A stretch of 64,000 nucleotides of DNA from Streptomyces griseoluteus. GTDB lineage: Bacteria > Actinomycetota > Actinomycetes > Streptomycetales > Streptomycetaceae. The stretch is taken from the NCBI RefSeq assembly GCF_004784465.1, contig NZ_SRRU01000003.1, positions 310,001-374,000 of the forward strand, read 5' to 3'. The notes under the pieces are model-generated. The model worked only from the letters and a program-made list of their open reading frames with translations, had not been told where the DNA came from and made no database searches. Shown piece by piece: positions 45,090 through 54,200 of this stretch (within the stretch, counting starts at the first letter, position 1; each line of letters opens with the position of its first letter). Both the position numbers and the translations under genes were made by a program.

Positions 45090-45438
45090 GGTGGTTTGCC
45101 TCGCGCGTGGTGACGTGCTGCTGGGTGGATGGCACCGGCCTGCTCGGGCGGTCTGAACCGTGATGGCGCCTGAAACTCGGCAAGGCCCCTATAGGGACAC
45201 GCCCTGTGGCTCGGTGGCAGGCAGCATCCCGCAACGGCAGTCGACAGGTCCGTGACTGGACACTTCGGTCATAGATCTCACGAGTCAGACCTCCGCCCGG
45301 GACGGCACTGCGCAACCGTCCCATCGAACCCGGTACAGCGGCATGACTCGATCACTGCCGGATGACTTCGACCGAACCGACACTCAATCTGACTGAGCAC
45401 GCTGACAAGGCGTTAGCTCTCGTCCACTTCTGACCGGT
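45090..45438 (-). ncRNA. Candidate bridge-RNA region of IS110 copy 2
   Basis: Non-coding end upstream of the transposase, conserved with copy 1 in blocks such as tgaaccgtgatggcgcctg, ctcggcaaggcccctat and gtgactggacacttcggtca. In copy 2 the last block is followed by taggg where copy 1 has tgggg, giving a perfect ccctataggg palindrome. A guide RNA is expected here from knowledge of IS110 elements; not folded. Confidence 0.5.
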
Positions 45439-45917
45439 ATTGGCGGGCGGGCATCAAGCAGTGAGGTGGCGACCTCACCGGCTGCAGCCCCTACTCCGCG
45501 ATCAACACTCGATGGCCAACTCATAAGCAGAGGACTCTTGGGTCTGCTTCGATTGCGGATCGACCCACGAAGGCTCTATGTCTTCCGCGCCCAGGCCCGC
45601 CGCTGTCGTCCCACGTATGGGCATGTCCAGCGACTGCTCCCAAATCCGTCTCCGAAATTCCTGACAGGAGGCACGAGCGGGCCCGGCTGTGCGTCGACCT
45701 CAACATCGCGGGCGCCTACACCGACTCGAACTCGTCCGCCTTCTGGAACTGCGCCTCCTGCACGCCGACCGCCTCGACGTACTGCTGTACTTCTTCGGGA
45801 CGAACTACGTCAAGGGCACGATCGCGTGGCGGCACGGGTACGGTAGTGGCCACCTCCCGTATTCCGTACGCGGCTTACAGTCGCCCCCGGTGGGCTGGGC
45901 GCGATAGAAACCGGGTC
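45439..45917. other. 480-base region without a supported gene
   Basis: Frames with scraps of protein-like sequence (LDVLLYFFGTNYVKGTIAWR at about 45775-45835) change phase repeatedly, suggesting decay. The promoter of the pentapeptide gene must lie in the last part. Confidence 0.4.
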
Positions 45918-46754
45918 ATGGAGTTGAAGAAGGTGTGGCCAGCCGTGATGGCTGTGCTGGGCGCGGCCGGGCTGGCGGGGGCGCTGGCTCTGATGTTCAC
46001 TCCGCTGAGCCGGCGCCTTGCACGCTGGCTGGCCGGGCAGGACTGGTCGTCGATGGACACCGCGGCCCGGTCTGCGGCGGTGGGGCAAGTCCGGCTGGCC
46101 GTGGTGCAGGCCGTTGCGGGCATCGGTGCCGGCATCGCGCTGATCTATACCGCCCGGTCCTACCGGCTGAGCCGTCGCGGGCAGGTGACGGACCGCTTCA
46201 CGAAGGCGCTGGAGCGGCTGAGTTCGGCTGAGCCGTATGTGTGCATCGGGGGTGTTCTGGCGCTGGAACAGATCGTCCAGGATGCCCCTGACCAGGGAGG
46301 GCATGCCGCGCGAGTGCTGAATGCGTTCGTGCGCCGCCATACGCAGCTTGCCGGTGCGCCGGGCGGTCTGGCGTCCGTGCAGCTTCCGGAGGAACCCGGC
46401 GAGATGGTTCAGGAGGCGCTGCGGGCGCTCACCGCACCTGGTTCACGGCGTCGAGGAGGTTCCTGGCCGCCGGTTGATCTCGCTGGACGTCATCTCGCGA
46501 AGGCCCGGCTGCCGGGGGCTGACCTGCGGGGGGCTCTCCTTGAGGGGGCGACGCTCAGGGGCGCCGTTCTGTGTCGGGCGCGGCTCGACGGTGCGGATCT
46601 GGCGGATGCCGATCTGGTGCGGGCGGACTTGTCCGGTGCGCGGGGGCTGACGGTCGAGCAGGTTCTTGCGGCCCGCGGTCTGCAGGACTGTGTGCTGCCG
46701 GAACCCGTGCGCAGTGATCCTCGGGTCGTGGAGCGTGTCAGCCGGGGTGAGTGA
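45918..46754 (+). CDS. Membrane protein with C-terminal pentapeptide repeats
   Basis: A 278-residue protein. Two membrane helices at the N-terminus (VMAVLGAAGLAGALALMFT, residues about 9-28, and LAVVQAVAGIGAGIALIYTA at about 63-83) precede a cytoplasmic linker (RGQVTDRFTKALERLSSAEP, IGGVLALEQIVQDAPDQGGH) and about eight pentapeptide repeats of the A(D/N)LxX type (LAGRHLAKARLPGADLRGAL, LEGATLRGAVLCRARLDGAD, LADADLVRADLSGA). The linker with VCIGGVLALEQI is typical of a large Streptomyces group of unknown function. It converges on qatD with 26 bases between, and may be part of the defence region by position only. Confidence 0.88.
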   Translation: MELKKVWPAVMAVLGAAGLAGALALMFTPLSRRLARWLAGQDWSSMDTAARSAAVGQVRLAVVQAVAGIGAGIALIYTARSYRLSRRGQVTDRFTKALERLSSAEPYVCIGGVLALEQIVQDAPDQGGHAARVLNAFVRRHTQLAGAPGGLASVQLPEEPGEMVQEALRALTAPGSRRRGGSWPPVDLAGRHLAKARLPGADLRGALLEGATLRGAVLCRARLDGADLADADLVRADLSGARGLTVEQVLAARGLQDCVLPEPVRSDPRVVERVSRGE

Positions 46755-46780
46755 CGCCGGTGGCTTCAACGGGCTGCGTG

Positions 46781-47545
46781 TCAGGCTTCCAGAGCCCAGT
46801 CCGCGACGGGTTCGGGAAGCCTGTCCAGGACGTGTGTGCGGGTGGTCAGTTCGCGCAGGTTCTGCCAGAAGCGTCGTCTGAGGTGTTCTGGTGTCATGCC
46901 GTGGAGTTGGGCGAGCCGTTGTTCGAGCCGGTCGATGTGGCCGGGGCGGGATGCGCCGGTGGTGCGCCGGCTGGCCGGAAAGTCGGTCTCCGGCAGCAGG
47001 CGCGTCAGGGGCAGGGAGGTCAGGATGTCGTCGGGCATGGCGGCGTTGACAGAGAAGTAGGCCCCCAAGGCGATGGCGTGTTGCCGCTCGGTGGGGCTGC
47101 CGAGGAACCAGTGCAGGATCATTCCGGGGTGCGGCTGGTCCGTCAGCAGGTCGAGGAGGGGGCCGGTGCGTCCGGTGCTGTGCAGTGACAGCAGAACGGC
47201 CTGGTCCTGTGCGGCATGGAGGATCTGGGCAAGTACGGTGCGTTGCCGCTCGAGGTTGCCTCGGCGGTCGAGGCCGACTTCCCCGATGAGGCAGGTGTGC
47301 CGCAAGGTAGCGCGGAACTGCTGCAGGTCGAAGGCATCGAGTGCTTCGGAAACGCCGGGGTGTACGCCGGATCCCCACACCAGGCGGGCGTCACGGCGCC
47401 GGCAGGCGCGGTGCGCTTCGGCCGGGGTGCGGGTGACGGCGAAGACGACGGCTCCCTGTAGGGCGTCGATCTGCGTGGGGGTCACATCGGGTGCGATGTG
47501 GGCGTGGCAGTCGAGCGGTGGCAATTCGTCAGGGAAGGGGGACAT
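46781..47545 (-). CDS. qatD: QatD: TatD-family metal-dependent hydrolase of a Qat defence system
   Basis: A 254-residue TIM-barrel hydrolase of the TatD DNase family. Metal ligands are visible in order: DCHAHI (His14, His16), GEVGLD (Glu89), LHSTG (His122), HWFLG (His145) and ETDFP (Asp188). As the fourth gene after a KAP ATPase, a QatB-type protein and a QueC-like enzyme, it completes the known qatABCD anti-phage operon, in which QatD is required for protection. Its ATG at 47545 lies 17 bases inside the 3' end of qatC, so translation is coupled. It is the last gene of the operon. Confidence 0.93.
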   Translation of the reverse strand: MSPFPDELPPLDCHAHIAPDVTPTQIDALQGAVVFAVTRTPAEAHRACRRRDARLVWGSGVHPGVSEALDAFDLQQFRATLRHTCLIGEVGLDRRGNLERQRTVLAQILHAAQDQAVLLSLHSTGRTGPLLDLLTDQPHPGMILHWFLGSPTERQHAIALGAYFSVNAAMPDDILTSLPLTRLLPETDFPASRRTTGASRPGHIDRLEQRLAQLHGMTPEHLRRRFWQNLRELTTRTHVLDRLPEPVADWALEA

Positions 47546-48800
47546 GGTTCAGCTCCTGCAGACCTCGTTGGCACATGTCCACGACGGCGTCGAGGTCTGT
47601 GTCGGGGGGGAGTTCACCGACGGCGAGGATGTCGGTGTCGTCGATGCCGCGGGCGATGGCCTGCCGCACGTCGTGGACGTCTTTACGACGGCGGTCCAGC
47701 AGCAGCTGGTGTGCTGCGCCGGTGAGGTGATCAACGAGGTAGGTGGTGGCGTCACGGTGGGGGCCCGCGGTGAATGATCCCCTGCGTACCAGGCAGGCCA
47801 GGCACAGGCCGCAGTTGAGGGTGGGGTCCCCGCCGGAGTACCAGTTGCCGTCGAGTTTGCTGCACGAGAGAGTTTTCGCCCCCGCCAGCAGCAGGGACTG
47901 GCCCGCACGGTCCAAGGCTCGCGCGAGGAGCTGTCCCTTGGTGAGGTAGGCGTAGGGGTTGGCCACCGTCACGGGGATGTCCAGGTTGGCCAGGAGCTCG
48001 TTGATGCGAGCGAACGTGCCCGGGTGGGTCGAGCGGGTGGACAGGGCGCCGCCCCGGGCTGCGGTCAGGGGCGGGTTGATGCTGGTGAAGCCGTTCTCGG
48101 GGACGGTCACCTGCGGGCTCGAAGCGCCGGCGGCGACCGCTGAGGCCAGGGCGGCGAACAACAGGCTGCGGCTGCGCGAGGAGGATTCCGCGGCGGAATG
48201 GGTCTGGCAGAGCTTCACGCTGAGGTGGCGCAGCGGCTGCCGCCCACGGCCGTTGAGCCAGGCAGTGGTCTGCTGCTGGGCGTGGCGGATGACGGTGCTG
48301 CCGTCGTAGTGGCTGAGGTGGATGCGCTCTGCCGTGTCACCAAGGTGGTCCGCGGCGCCGCACAAGGAGTCGAGTCCGCCGCTGAGGAGCATCACGTCGT
48401 CGGCGTCCGGCACGGGTGCCGGGCGGCGGCCGCCGGGAGCGGCGGGTACTGCGTGCAGGTGCCAGGCGTCGCCGGTGAGCCAGGACAGCAAGTCTTCGGT
48501 GAGCCGGCCGGACGAGGCGTTCCAGGGGTCGGGATCGACGGTGTGGACGGTGAGGTCGATGGTGCGCGCGAAGGTAGTGGGGCGACGGGCGCTGCGGTCG
48601 GCGAGGTAGGCGGAGGCAGCGATACGGACGAGGTCGGCGGCCGCGGCCGGTGCGGGGCCCAGGAGGTCGAGGTCCCAGCCGACTGTGCAGGTGACGGTCG
48701 GCGTGGGGCTGTGGGCGCGGGTGCGGGGCCAGTGCAGGGCGGTGGCGGAGGGCTCGTGCTGCTGTCCGTCGTGCGGCAGTACTTCGTAGGCGGTCGTCAT
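47529..48800 (-). CDS. qatC: QatC: QueC-like enzyme of a Qat defence system
   Basis: A 423-residue protein with a C-terminal-half ATP-pyrophosphatase domain like 7-cyano-7-deazaguanine synthase (QueC): PP-loop MLLSGGLDSLCGAADHL (SGGLDS at 140-145) and a zinc site CGLCLACLVRRGSF (330-342). The N-terminal 130 residues have no recognised domain. In Qat systems QatC is thought to modify a protein partner with a deazaguanine-type chemistry; this activity is from family knowledge, not from the sequence. ATG 48800 overlaps the qatB stop (ATGA). The frame extends to 49025 inside qatB, but that part is not used. Confidence 0.93.
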   Translation of the reverse strand: MTTAYEVLPHDGQQHEPSATALHWPRTRAHSPTPTVTCTVGWDLDLLGPAPAAAADLVRIAASAYLADRSARRPTTFARTIDLTVHTVDPDPWNASSGRLTEDLLSWLTGDAWHLHAVPAAPGGRRPAPVPDADDVMLLSGGLDSLCGAADHLGDTAERIHLSHYDGSTVIRHAQQQTTAWLNGRGRQPLRHLSVKLCQTHSAAESSSRSRSLLFAALASAVAAGASSPQVTVPENGFTSINPPLTAARGGALSTRSTHPGTFARINELLANLDIPVTVANPYAYLTKGQLLARALDRAGQSLLLAGAKTLSCSKLDGNWYSGGDPTLNCGLCLACLVRRGSFTAGPHRDATTYLVDHLTGAAHQLLLDRRRKDVHDVRQAIARGIDDTDILAVGELPPDTDLDAVVDMCQRGLQELNHVPLP

Positions 48801-49630
48801 GAGCGTCCTGCGCGCAGAATGCGCAGTGCCTCCCTCGTCACTCTCGCTGCTGTGGCGGTGAATTCCTTGACGGTCATGCGTCGGGTGTCGGGCACGGAGA
48901 TATGACGTACTCGGCGTTGCAGCCAGGACCGCAGCCAGCCCTGTTTGCGGACGGCTTCTTCCGGGGTGAGGTTGTCGCTGGCTTTTTGGGACTGGAGCTC
49001 GACCAGGCCGAGTTCGTAGATCCATTCGGCGACGAGGCCGCGCAGGCTGTCTTCCGGCGTGGGCGGCTCGGCCGCGAGGAGGACCTCTTTGACGTGCTTG
49101 ACGGTGGCCCTGCGCAGGGCCGCCTCATCGGGGTGTCCGGCGTCGCCGAGGACGGCCTGCAGGATGCGGGAGATCTGGGTGCGCCGTGGCAAGCTGCTCA
49201 GCTCGAGGAAGTCCAGGCCGAGTTCACGCAGTTGCGCGGCATCACCGTTACGCAGTGCGTAGGCTCCCGCGAGGGCTGCGGCACCGCGGGAGGAGCCTTT
49301 GAGCACTTGGCGCTGCGATCCGCCGCCGATACGGCCCGGGCCGGCCGCGCCCCCGGCTCCTCCTCCCCCGCCGCCACCGCCGCTGCCGCGGGCAGGGGCG
49401 ATCAGGCCAGAAAGCGGATAGCCGCCGGCCGGCACCGTGCCGTGGTCCGCGTCGTCCTTGCTCAGCGCGGTGGCCAGCGCCTGCACGACGTCGTCAAGGA
49501 ACTGCTGGCCGTCCGGCAGATCCAGAGTGTCCGCAGGTCCCGTTCCTATGCCGGGCAGGGCGTCGAAAGCGTCATGGGCCGCGCTCCACTCCGCGGAGCC
49601 GCTGCCTCCGTAAGAGCCTGATGTCCCCAT
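48797..49630 (-). CDS. qatB: QatB of a Qat defence system
   Basis: A 277-residue protein with the QatB pattern: a Gly/Ser-rich start (MGTSGSYGGSGSAEW), a glycine run at about 82-92 (nine consecutive Gly), then a helical C-terminal region (GGSQRQVLKGSSRGAAALAG, LGLDFLELSSLPRRTQISRI and LVAEWIYELGLVELQSQKAS). The N-terminal glycine-rich tail has been proposed to be the part modified by QatC. No enzymatic motif is seen. Its ATG overlaps the last base of the qatA stop, and its own stop overlaps the qatC start. Confidence 0.92.
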   Translation of the reverse strand: MGTSGSYGGSGSAEWSAAHDAFDALPGIGTGPADTLDLPDGQQFLDDVVQALATALSKDDADHGTVPAGGYPLSGLIAPARGSGGGGGGGGAGGAAGPGRIGGGSQRQVLKGSSRGAAALAGAYALRNGDAAQLRELGLDFLELSSLPRRTQISRILQAVLGDAGHPDEAALRRATVKHVKEVLLAAEPPTPEDSLRGLVAEWIYELGLVELQSQKASDNLTPEEAVRKQGWLRSWLQRRVRHISVPDTRRMTVKEFTATAARVTREALRILRAGRS

Positions 49631-51330
49631 CAGCGGCCCTCCTGTTCCACCTTGGCTGCTTCCTGCACCATCGGGTCAATGTCGGTGGCGTCTGCCAGGC
49701 GTGCCGCCAGGTCGCGCAGTTCCTCGCTGTCACTGTCGGCGATGTCCAGGGCGGAGCCGGGGGTGAGGTTGTGGCGCATATCCCACAGGCCGTCGGCGAT
49801 GCGGCGGCGTAGGTCCTCGGTGGCCTTCGCGATGTACAGGAGGGACTCCACGAGCGGCTCACTCTCCTGTTCCCGGCGGCCGCGCTCCAACAGGGCCTCG
49901 ACGACGGCCTGCTGCTCCGTGACCGGGCGTGCGGTCACCTCCTGCTGCGCGCTGCGCCGGTGCGGCTCGGCCTGACCGGCGAGGTGGGAGACCCAGGTGA
50001 CCTGCTCCTGGGTGAGGGACGCAGCCGCGGTGAGGCTCACGAGAGAGGCGGCCAGGCTGAGGTAGGGGCCGATCGGGGCCGTGGTGAGGTCGGGTTCGGA
50101 AGCGGCCCAGTGCCTGCTAGCCTCACTGACCTGGTCCGGCCTGTCGTCACGTTCCCCCTTCCCCCATGCCTGCCAATGCTCAAGGAGTTCACTGCGCGGG
50201 ACGTCCTGGAGTTTGACGAGGGTCTCGAAGTCCTTGCCGGGGCTATCCTCCAGCAGCATGAGCTTGACGATCACCGAGGGGTCGATGCTGATGCCCTGGC
50301 TCTCGGCGATCCGGGTCCGCAGGGCGAACGCGTTGAGAAAGCGTTTGATGCTCCGCGGGCTTCCGGACCGGTCGGCCGACAGACCGGTGGCCAGCCGACT
50401 GGCCAGAGCGAGCGAGGCCCCGTCGGGCTGCCACGGAAGACTCTGTAGATCCGACAGAACCGGCGACTGCCCAGCGGCCCGCCGCTGCTGGGCGTGCTCG
50501 ACCAGCCGTGTGTAGTGCTCCGGCGAGCACTGGTGGGCCGAAAGCAGCAGAGCGATGAAGGTGGCTGCCTCGTCAGCGCCGATCCGCGGCAGCGACAGGG
50601 GCACCTGGACGATCTTCTCCAGATAGCGGTGGGCGAACCGCTCCCCCCGGCCCGTGGCGTCCAGACTGGCCGCGATCGACTCGCGCACCATGTCCTGGTC
50701 CGCCGCCAGGACGAACGCGACCTTCTCGACGGACAGGAACAGCTTGATGGCCTCCAGCGTGGCCATCACCGCGTCGGGCAAGCAGCGGTCCAGATCGTCG
50801 ACCAGCACGACCAGACGTTTCATCTGCGTCAAGTCTCTGAGCAGGCCGGCGAACTCCTCCCGGAAGCCCGCCAGGCTCCTGGCATCGCTCTTCGAACGCG
50901 GCGTGAGGGCCTCGACCAAGCCCTCGGACTGAGCGACCAGCGACCCCCTCGCCATACTGACCGCAACACGTGACCAGCTCACACGCTCAAGAAGCCCATT
51001 GATCTTCTTCGGCAGGCCCTCCTGCGCCCCGTAGGCCGACAGAAGATCCTGCAGGACTTCACCGATCACGCCACCGCGCACATCGAACTGGTCGTCGAAC
51101 TCCCAGGGATCGAGACGGATCACCCGGTAACCGTCTCGCCCGTCCAGCTCCTTGTGCAAAAGCCGCAGCACCGTCGACTTCCCGCCGCCCCAGGGCGCAG
51201 CGATCCCGATCGTCACCGGGTCCAGATACGGGATCTCGAGCGTGGCCACCACCGTGTCGACGATGGATGCGAAGCCCAGCAGGTCCACGCCTGTGGGATT
51301 GTCGTCCCACAGTCTCATGTCGCTCATCAT
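49630..51330 (-). CDS. qatA: QatA: KAP-family P-loop ATPase of a Qat defence system
   Basis: A 566-residue KAP NTPase, probably membrane-associated or soluble, that is the first gene of the defence operon. Walker A is APWGGGKST (45-53) and Walker B with the KAP insertion is LVVLVDDLDRCLPD (173-186); the helical insertions and LAADQDMVRESIAASL, FAHRYLEKIVQVPLSLPRIG and GSPRSIKRFLNAFALRTRIA follow in the family order. The C-terminal part (about 340-566) is helical. The start is ATG 51330 or the adjacent ATG 51327, behind ggctgggggg; upstream codons in the open frame are not protein-like. Confidence 0.93.
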   Translation of the reverse strand: MMSDMRLWDDNPTGVDLLGFASIVDTVVATLEIPYLDPVTIGIAAPWGGGKSTVLRLLHKELDGRDGYRVIRLDPWEFDDQFDVRGGVIGEVLQDLLSAYGAQEGLPKKINGLLERVSWSRVAVSMARGSLVAQSEGLVEALTPRSKSDARSLAGFREEFAGLLRDLTQMKRLVVLVDDLDRCLPDAVMATLEAIKLFLSVEKVAFVLAADQDMVRESIAASLDATGRGERFAHRYLEKIVQVPLSLPRIGADEAATFIALLLSAHQCSPEHYTRLVEHAQQRRAAGQSPVLSDLQSLPWQPDGASLALASRLATGLSADRSGSPRSIKRFLNAFALRTRIAESQGISIDPSVIVKLMLLEDSPGKDFETLVKLQDVPRSELLEHWQAWGKGERDDRPDQVSEASRHWAASEPDLTTAPIGPYLSLAASLVSLTAAASLTQEQVTWVSHLAGQAEPHRRSAQQEVTARPVTEQQAVVEALLERGRREQESEPLVESLLYIAKATEDLRRRIADGLWDMRHNLTPGSALDIADSDSEELRDLAARLADATDIDPMVQEAAKVEQEGR

Positions 51331-52460
51331 CCCCCCAGCCCTGCAATGCTCCGCCGACGCCGCGCGCACAGCGCAATGGGTGTTCGGGGGGCCCGGCCAA
51401 GCGGCCGGCGCAGGTACCGTCGGCCCCGGGGCCGTCAACGCCCCAGTGTCACCCGGGAGCGGACACCCCGACCGTATCGCGCGACGACTCCCCTTCGATC
51501 GTCATACTTACCACAACAGCAGCAATCACCACAGCAGCTGACATGCTGCAACAAACGCCTCCCCTGTCAAAGGATCACTCCGTATGCTCCCGGCGCCGAC
51601 ACCATAAGCGCCCTGGGCCCGGCCAGGGCCTTCACCCAGCTGGGACGCTCGGCCATCCCGGGCACTGGGACCTGTCACTGCGAGGACCACCGACCTGCTC
51701 ATGGGACGAAGAAGCTCAACTCCGCAGGCAGCGGCAGGCTCGCGACCCCCACCATGTTGGGCTCCGCGCCGAGCACGGCGCCACCTTCGGCACCGAACTG
51801 CTCCCCTCGGCACGAGTGAGCGAGGTCCTGGACCGTCTGCGGCGCAACGACGTCCGCTGCCGCTCCGTACTCGGTCTGCCTGACCTGGGCTGAACGGCCA
51901 AGACCGGAATCCGCAGTACGTCCGGGCCACTTCCTCCGCAGCCTTGCCCATGGGCCCGCAAGTCCTAACACGACGGCGAATATTTTCTCCCTGTCCGGGT
52001 GCTGGGGATCGGGCATGACGATCTGTCGGCCAGGCAGGAACACTCCTGCCGCGACCTACCGCACCGGTGACGGCAGGAGTCCTGACACGACGCCGGTCCC
52101 ACCCCTGGCCGGGGTCGTCAACGTCGCCCGGACGGCAGGGACATCGCAGGCCGCACCGGCCGACGACAGCGTCAGGACGCCGGACCGGACGCGACGGTGT
52201 CGGCCGACGTCGGGGCAGTTTCCAGAGCGGATCCTGATGTACCGAACCGATGCAGGCTGAGGGCTCCGGCTCTTGCGTCCGCGATGTTGCGTCGTCGGCC
52301 CTTGGGCTGGACTTCTTCGAGTCCAGGCAGCGACGGCTTCGGCCCTTGGGCCGTGCGCCGTCCGCGCTTATCGCCGCCGCGAAATGGCACTGGGCCGGGC
52401 CACGCCAGCCGACCCCATCATCGGCCGTGGACATGCCCGGCAGCATTTCCTGGGTAGCGC
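51331..52460. other. 1.1-kb region without a supported gene between qatA and the AIPR gene
   Basis: It must contain the qat promoter (AT-richer part at about 51490-51560). Scraps of protein-like frame occur, for example AEHGATFGTELLPSARVSEV and LDRLRRNDVRCRSVLGLPDL at about 51760-51893 on the plus strand, which end in a stop and have no start; they may be the end of a lost gene. Nothing else is recognised. Confidence 0.4.
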
Positions 52461-54200
52461 TCAGCCTTCGATGTGATAACGGCTCTGGGACACGACGGCT
52501 TGGCGAATCTTGGTGGTGAAGTCGGGGGTACGGGCGATCCGGTCTACGCCGCCGGCCTTGTTGCGGCGGAGGACGCTTTTGAAGCTCTGTTCCAGAGTGC
52601 CTGTCATGCGGAACATCAAGTCGTCACTGAGGTGCCCGGGTTCGATGTTGAGCAGGTCTCGCGGCGAAGGCTGCCGCAGCCGAGTGAGTGTGTAGGCGGA
52701 CATGGCTGCCAGCGGGTAGAGCCAGTTCTCCAGCGAGTCACCCAGCAAGGGCCGGTCTTCGGCATACCGGGTGAGAAACGCGCGCAGCCTGGTGTGCACA
52801 TCGAGGCACAAGGGGTAGATGTCCAGATCATACCGAGGGGAGAAGATCTGCGCGTAGTGCTGGTCGTCGAGTAGTAGCGCGTCAGAGTGTCGCAGCGCGG
52901 TATGTGGCTCGCGCAGAGCGAAGGCGGTGAACTCTCGGGCAAGCCTGGCCATGCTGACGACCCGATCGAGGGGAAACCCGAGGTTGCGGTAGTAGCTGGC
53001 TCGGCGCTCGTAGTAGTAGCCGCCCGCCTGGCCGAGGCTCTCTTCGATGTCTTTCTGAATGGACTCGGTGGCTCGCAGTGCGCCGGCGGGCAGCTGGGTC
53101 TGGCTGTTGGTCGCTCGGATGATGCGGTCGCGAGCCGTGCCGGATTCAGGCGCGACAACGATCTTGACGAGGAGGGACCGGTCGCGGTGCTGACCACCGT
53201 TCTGAATGTAGCTGTATATCTCGTGGCTGGTCTGGAGCCCGTTGACGATCTGAGGCTCTTTGACCACGATCCTCTTGCCGGCGATCTGGGCAGCGTCCGC
53301 GACGACGGTGACACCGTTGTTGAACCACCAGAAGTCCTCGCCGGTCCCGGACTTCAGAGTTTCGCCGATGGCGTTGTTCACGGCCGTAGACCCTGCGTAG
53401 TCGCGCACGTTGGACTCGAACAGCTCCAAGCGCAACGCTTCGTTATCGGACGTGATGAAGCGGTAGTACTCGTCCAGCCGCGCCAGACAGACATATCCCT
53501 CGCCGAGCGATGTGCTCATGGGTGTTTCGGTGAACACTAGCTGTGCGACAGCTTTGGCTCCGCGGGCAGTCCGCTCGCGCAGGTCAGCGGCGCTAAGGTA
53601 TTCAAGGTCGGCCCGGGTGTCGGAAGTGATCTTCGCCAGCTGGCGTCTGAGCCTGTCGCCCTTGGCCTTGACGTTGGGGTGCGGTGTCTCCGCCGACTTG
53701 TTCGCATAGATGACCTTGATGCGAACTTGCGGGAAGGACGATGCCAGTTCTTCGAGGATATGCAGGAAGCGGCGCGTGCGTTCGAGCAGCTTGGCGTTGG
53801 TGTGGGCGACCAGGTCTTCCTCGTCCCGGCCCATGTCCAACAGAGCGGGTAGATGGAAGTGCAGCTTCTCGATCACCGACTCCTGGTATCCCGAGGAGTT
53901 CTTCGCCTGCAAGATGACCAACTCGATCTTGCCGGCACGCGACGGGAGAAACTGGTGAGCATCAGCGGTGATGTAGCGCTCGTCCACGAACGTCCAGATG
54001 CCGTCGATGCCGCAATCATGCGCGCCGTCGACGATGCCGTCCGTGATCTCGTCGTTGTCCAGGTCCCAGTCCTGCAGAGCCTTGTCCGCGGCGAAGAACG
54101 TGAAGAAGTCATCCCGATTCTTGTCCGGCGCCAGCTTGCGATGCTGGTCCTCCAGGATTCGTTCCAACAACCGCTGATCATTGCTTTGCACCGACACCAC
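52461..54200 (-). CDS. AIPR-family (abortive infection) protein with nuclease-like N-terminus
   Basis: A 579-residue cytoplasmic protein. The central part is the AIPR (abortive phage infection) domain: GEGYVCLARLDEYYRFITSD, NVRDYAGSTAVNNAIGETLK, FWWFNNGVTVVADAAQIAGK, EPQIVNGLQTSHEIYSYIQN, RIIRATNSQTQLPAGALRAT and FPLDRVVSMARLAREFTAFA. The N-terminus has a pattern of restriction-endonuclease-like folds: Asp66 in CGIDGIWTF and Gln98-Ala-Lys100 in ELVILQAKNSS. The family is linked to abortive phage defence; killing by nucleic-acid cleavage is a reasonable guess. GTG 54200 is used as start. It lies alone, on the same strand as the qat operon and upstream of it, across 1.1 kb. Confidence 0.9.
   Translation of the reverse strand: MVSVQSNDQRLLERILEDQHRKLAPDKNRDDFFTFFAADKALQDWDLDNDEITDGIVDGAHDCGIDGIWTFVDERYITADAHQFLPSRAGKIELVILQAKNSSGYQESVIEKLHFHLPALLDMGRDEEDLVAHTNAKLLERTRRFLHILEELASSFPQVRIKVIYANKSAETPHPNVKAKGDRLRRQLAKITSDTRADLEYLSAADLRERTARGAKAVAQLVFTETPMSTSLGEGYVCLARLDEYYRFITSDNEALRLELFESNVRDYAGSTAVNNAIGETLKSGTGEDFWWFNNGVTVVADAAQIAGKRIVVKEPQIVNGLQTSHEIYSYIQNGGQHRDRSLLVKIVVAPESGTARDRIIRATNSQTQLPAGALRATESIQKDIEESLGQAGGYYYERRASYYRNLGFPLDRVVSMARLAREFTAFALREPHTALRHSDALLLDDQHYAQIFSPRYDLDIYPLCLDVHTRLRAFLTRYAEDRPLLGDSLENWLYPLAAMSAYTLTRLRQPSPRDLLNIEPGHLSDDLMFRMTGTLEQSFKSVLRRNKAGGVDRIARTPDFTTKIRQAVVSQSRYHIEG

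Larger units (their letters stand above)
43978..45438 (-). mobile_element. IS110-type insertion sequence (copy 2)
   Basis: Same organisation and orientation as copy 1 at 25908-27372: the left end starts at tctcacggacgcccc, the transposase gene follows on the minus strand, and about 350 non-coding bases lie upstream of it. The right boundary is estimated from where similarity to copy 1 fades. Coding and non-coding parts differ at a modest number of positions, so the two copies are related but not a recent duplication. Confidence 0.8.

Noticed and set aside
46781-51330. Queuosine biosynthesis operon suggested by the QueC-like gene
   Set aside because: No QueD, QueE or QueF is present and the neighbours (KAP ATPase, QatB, TatD) define a Qat defence system.
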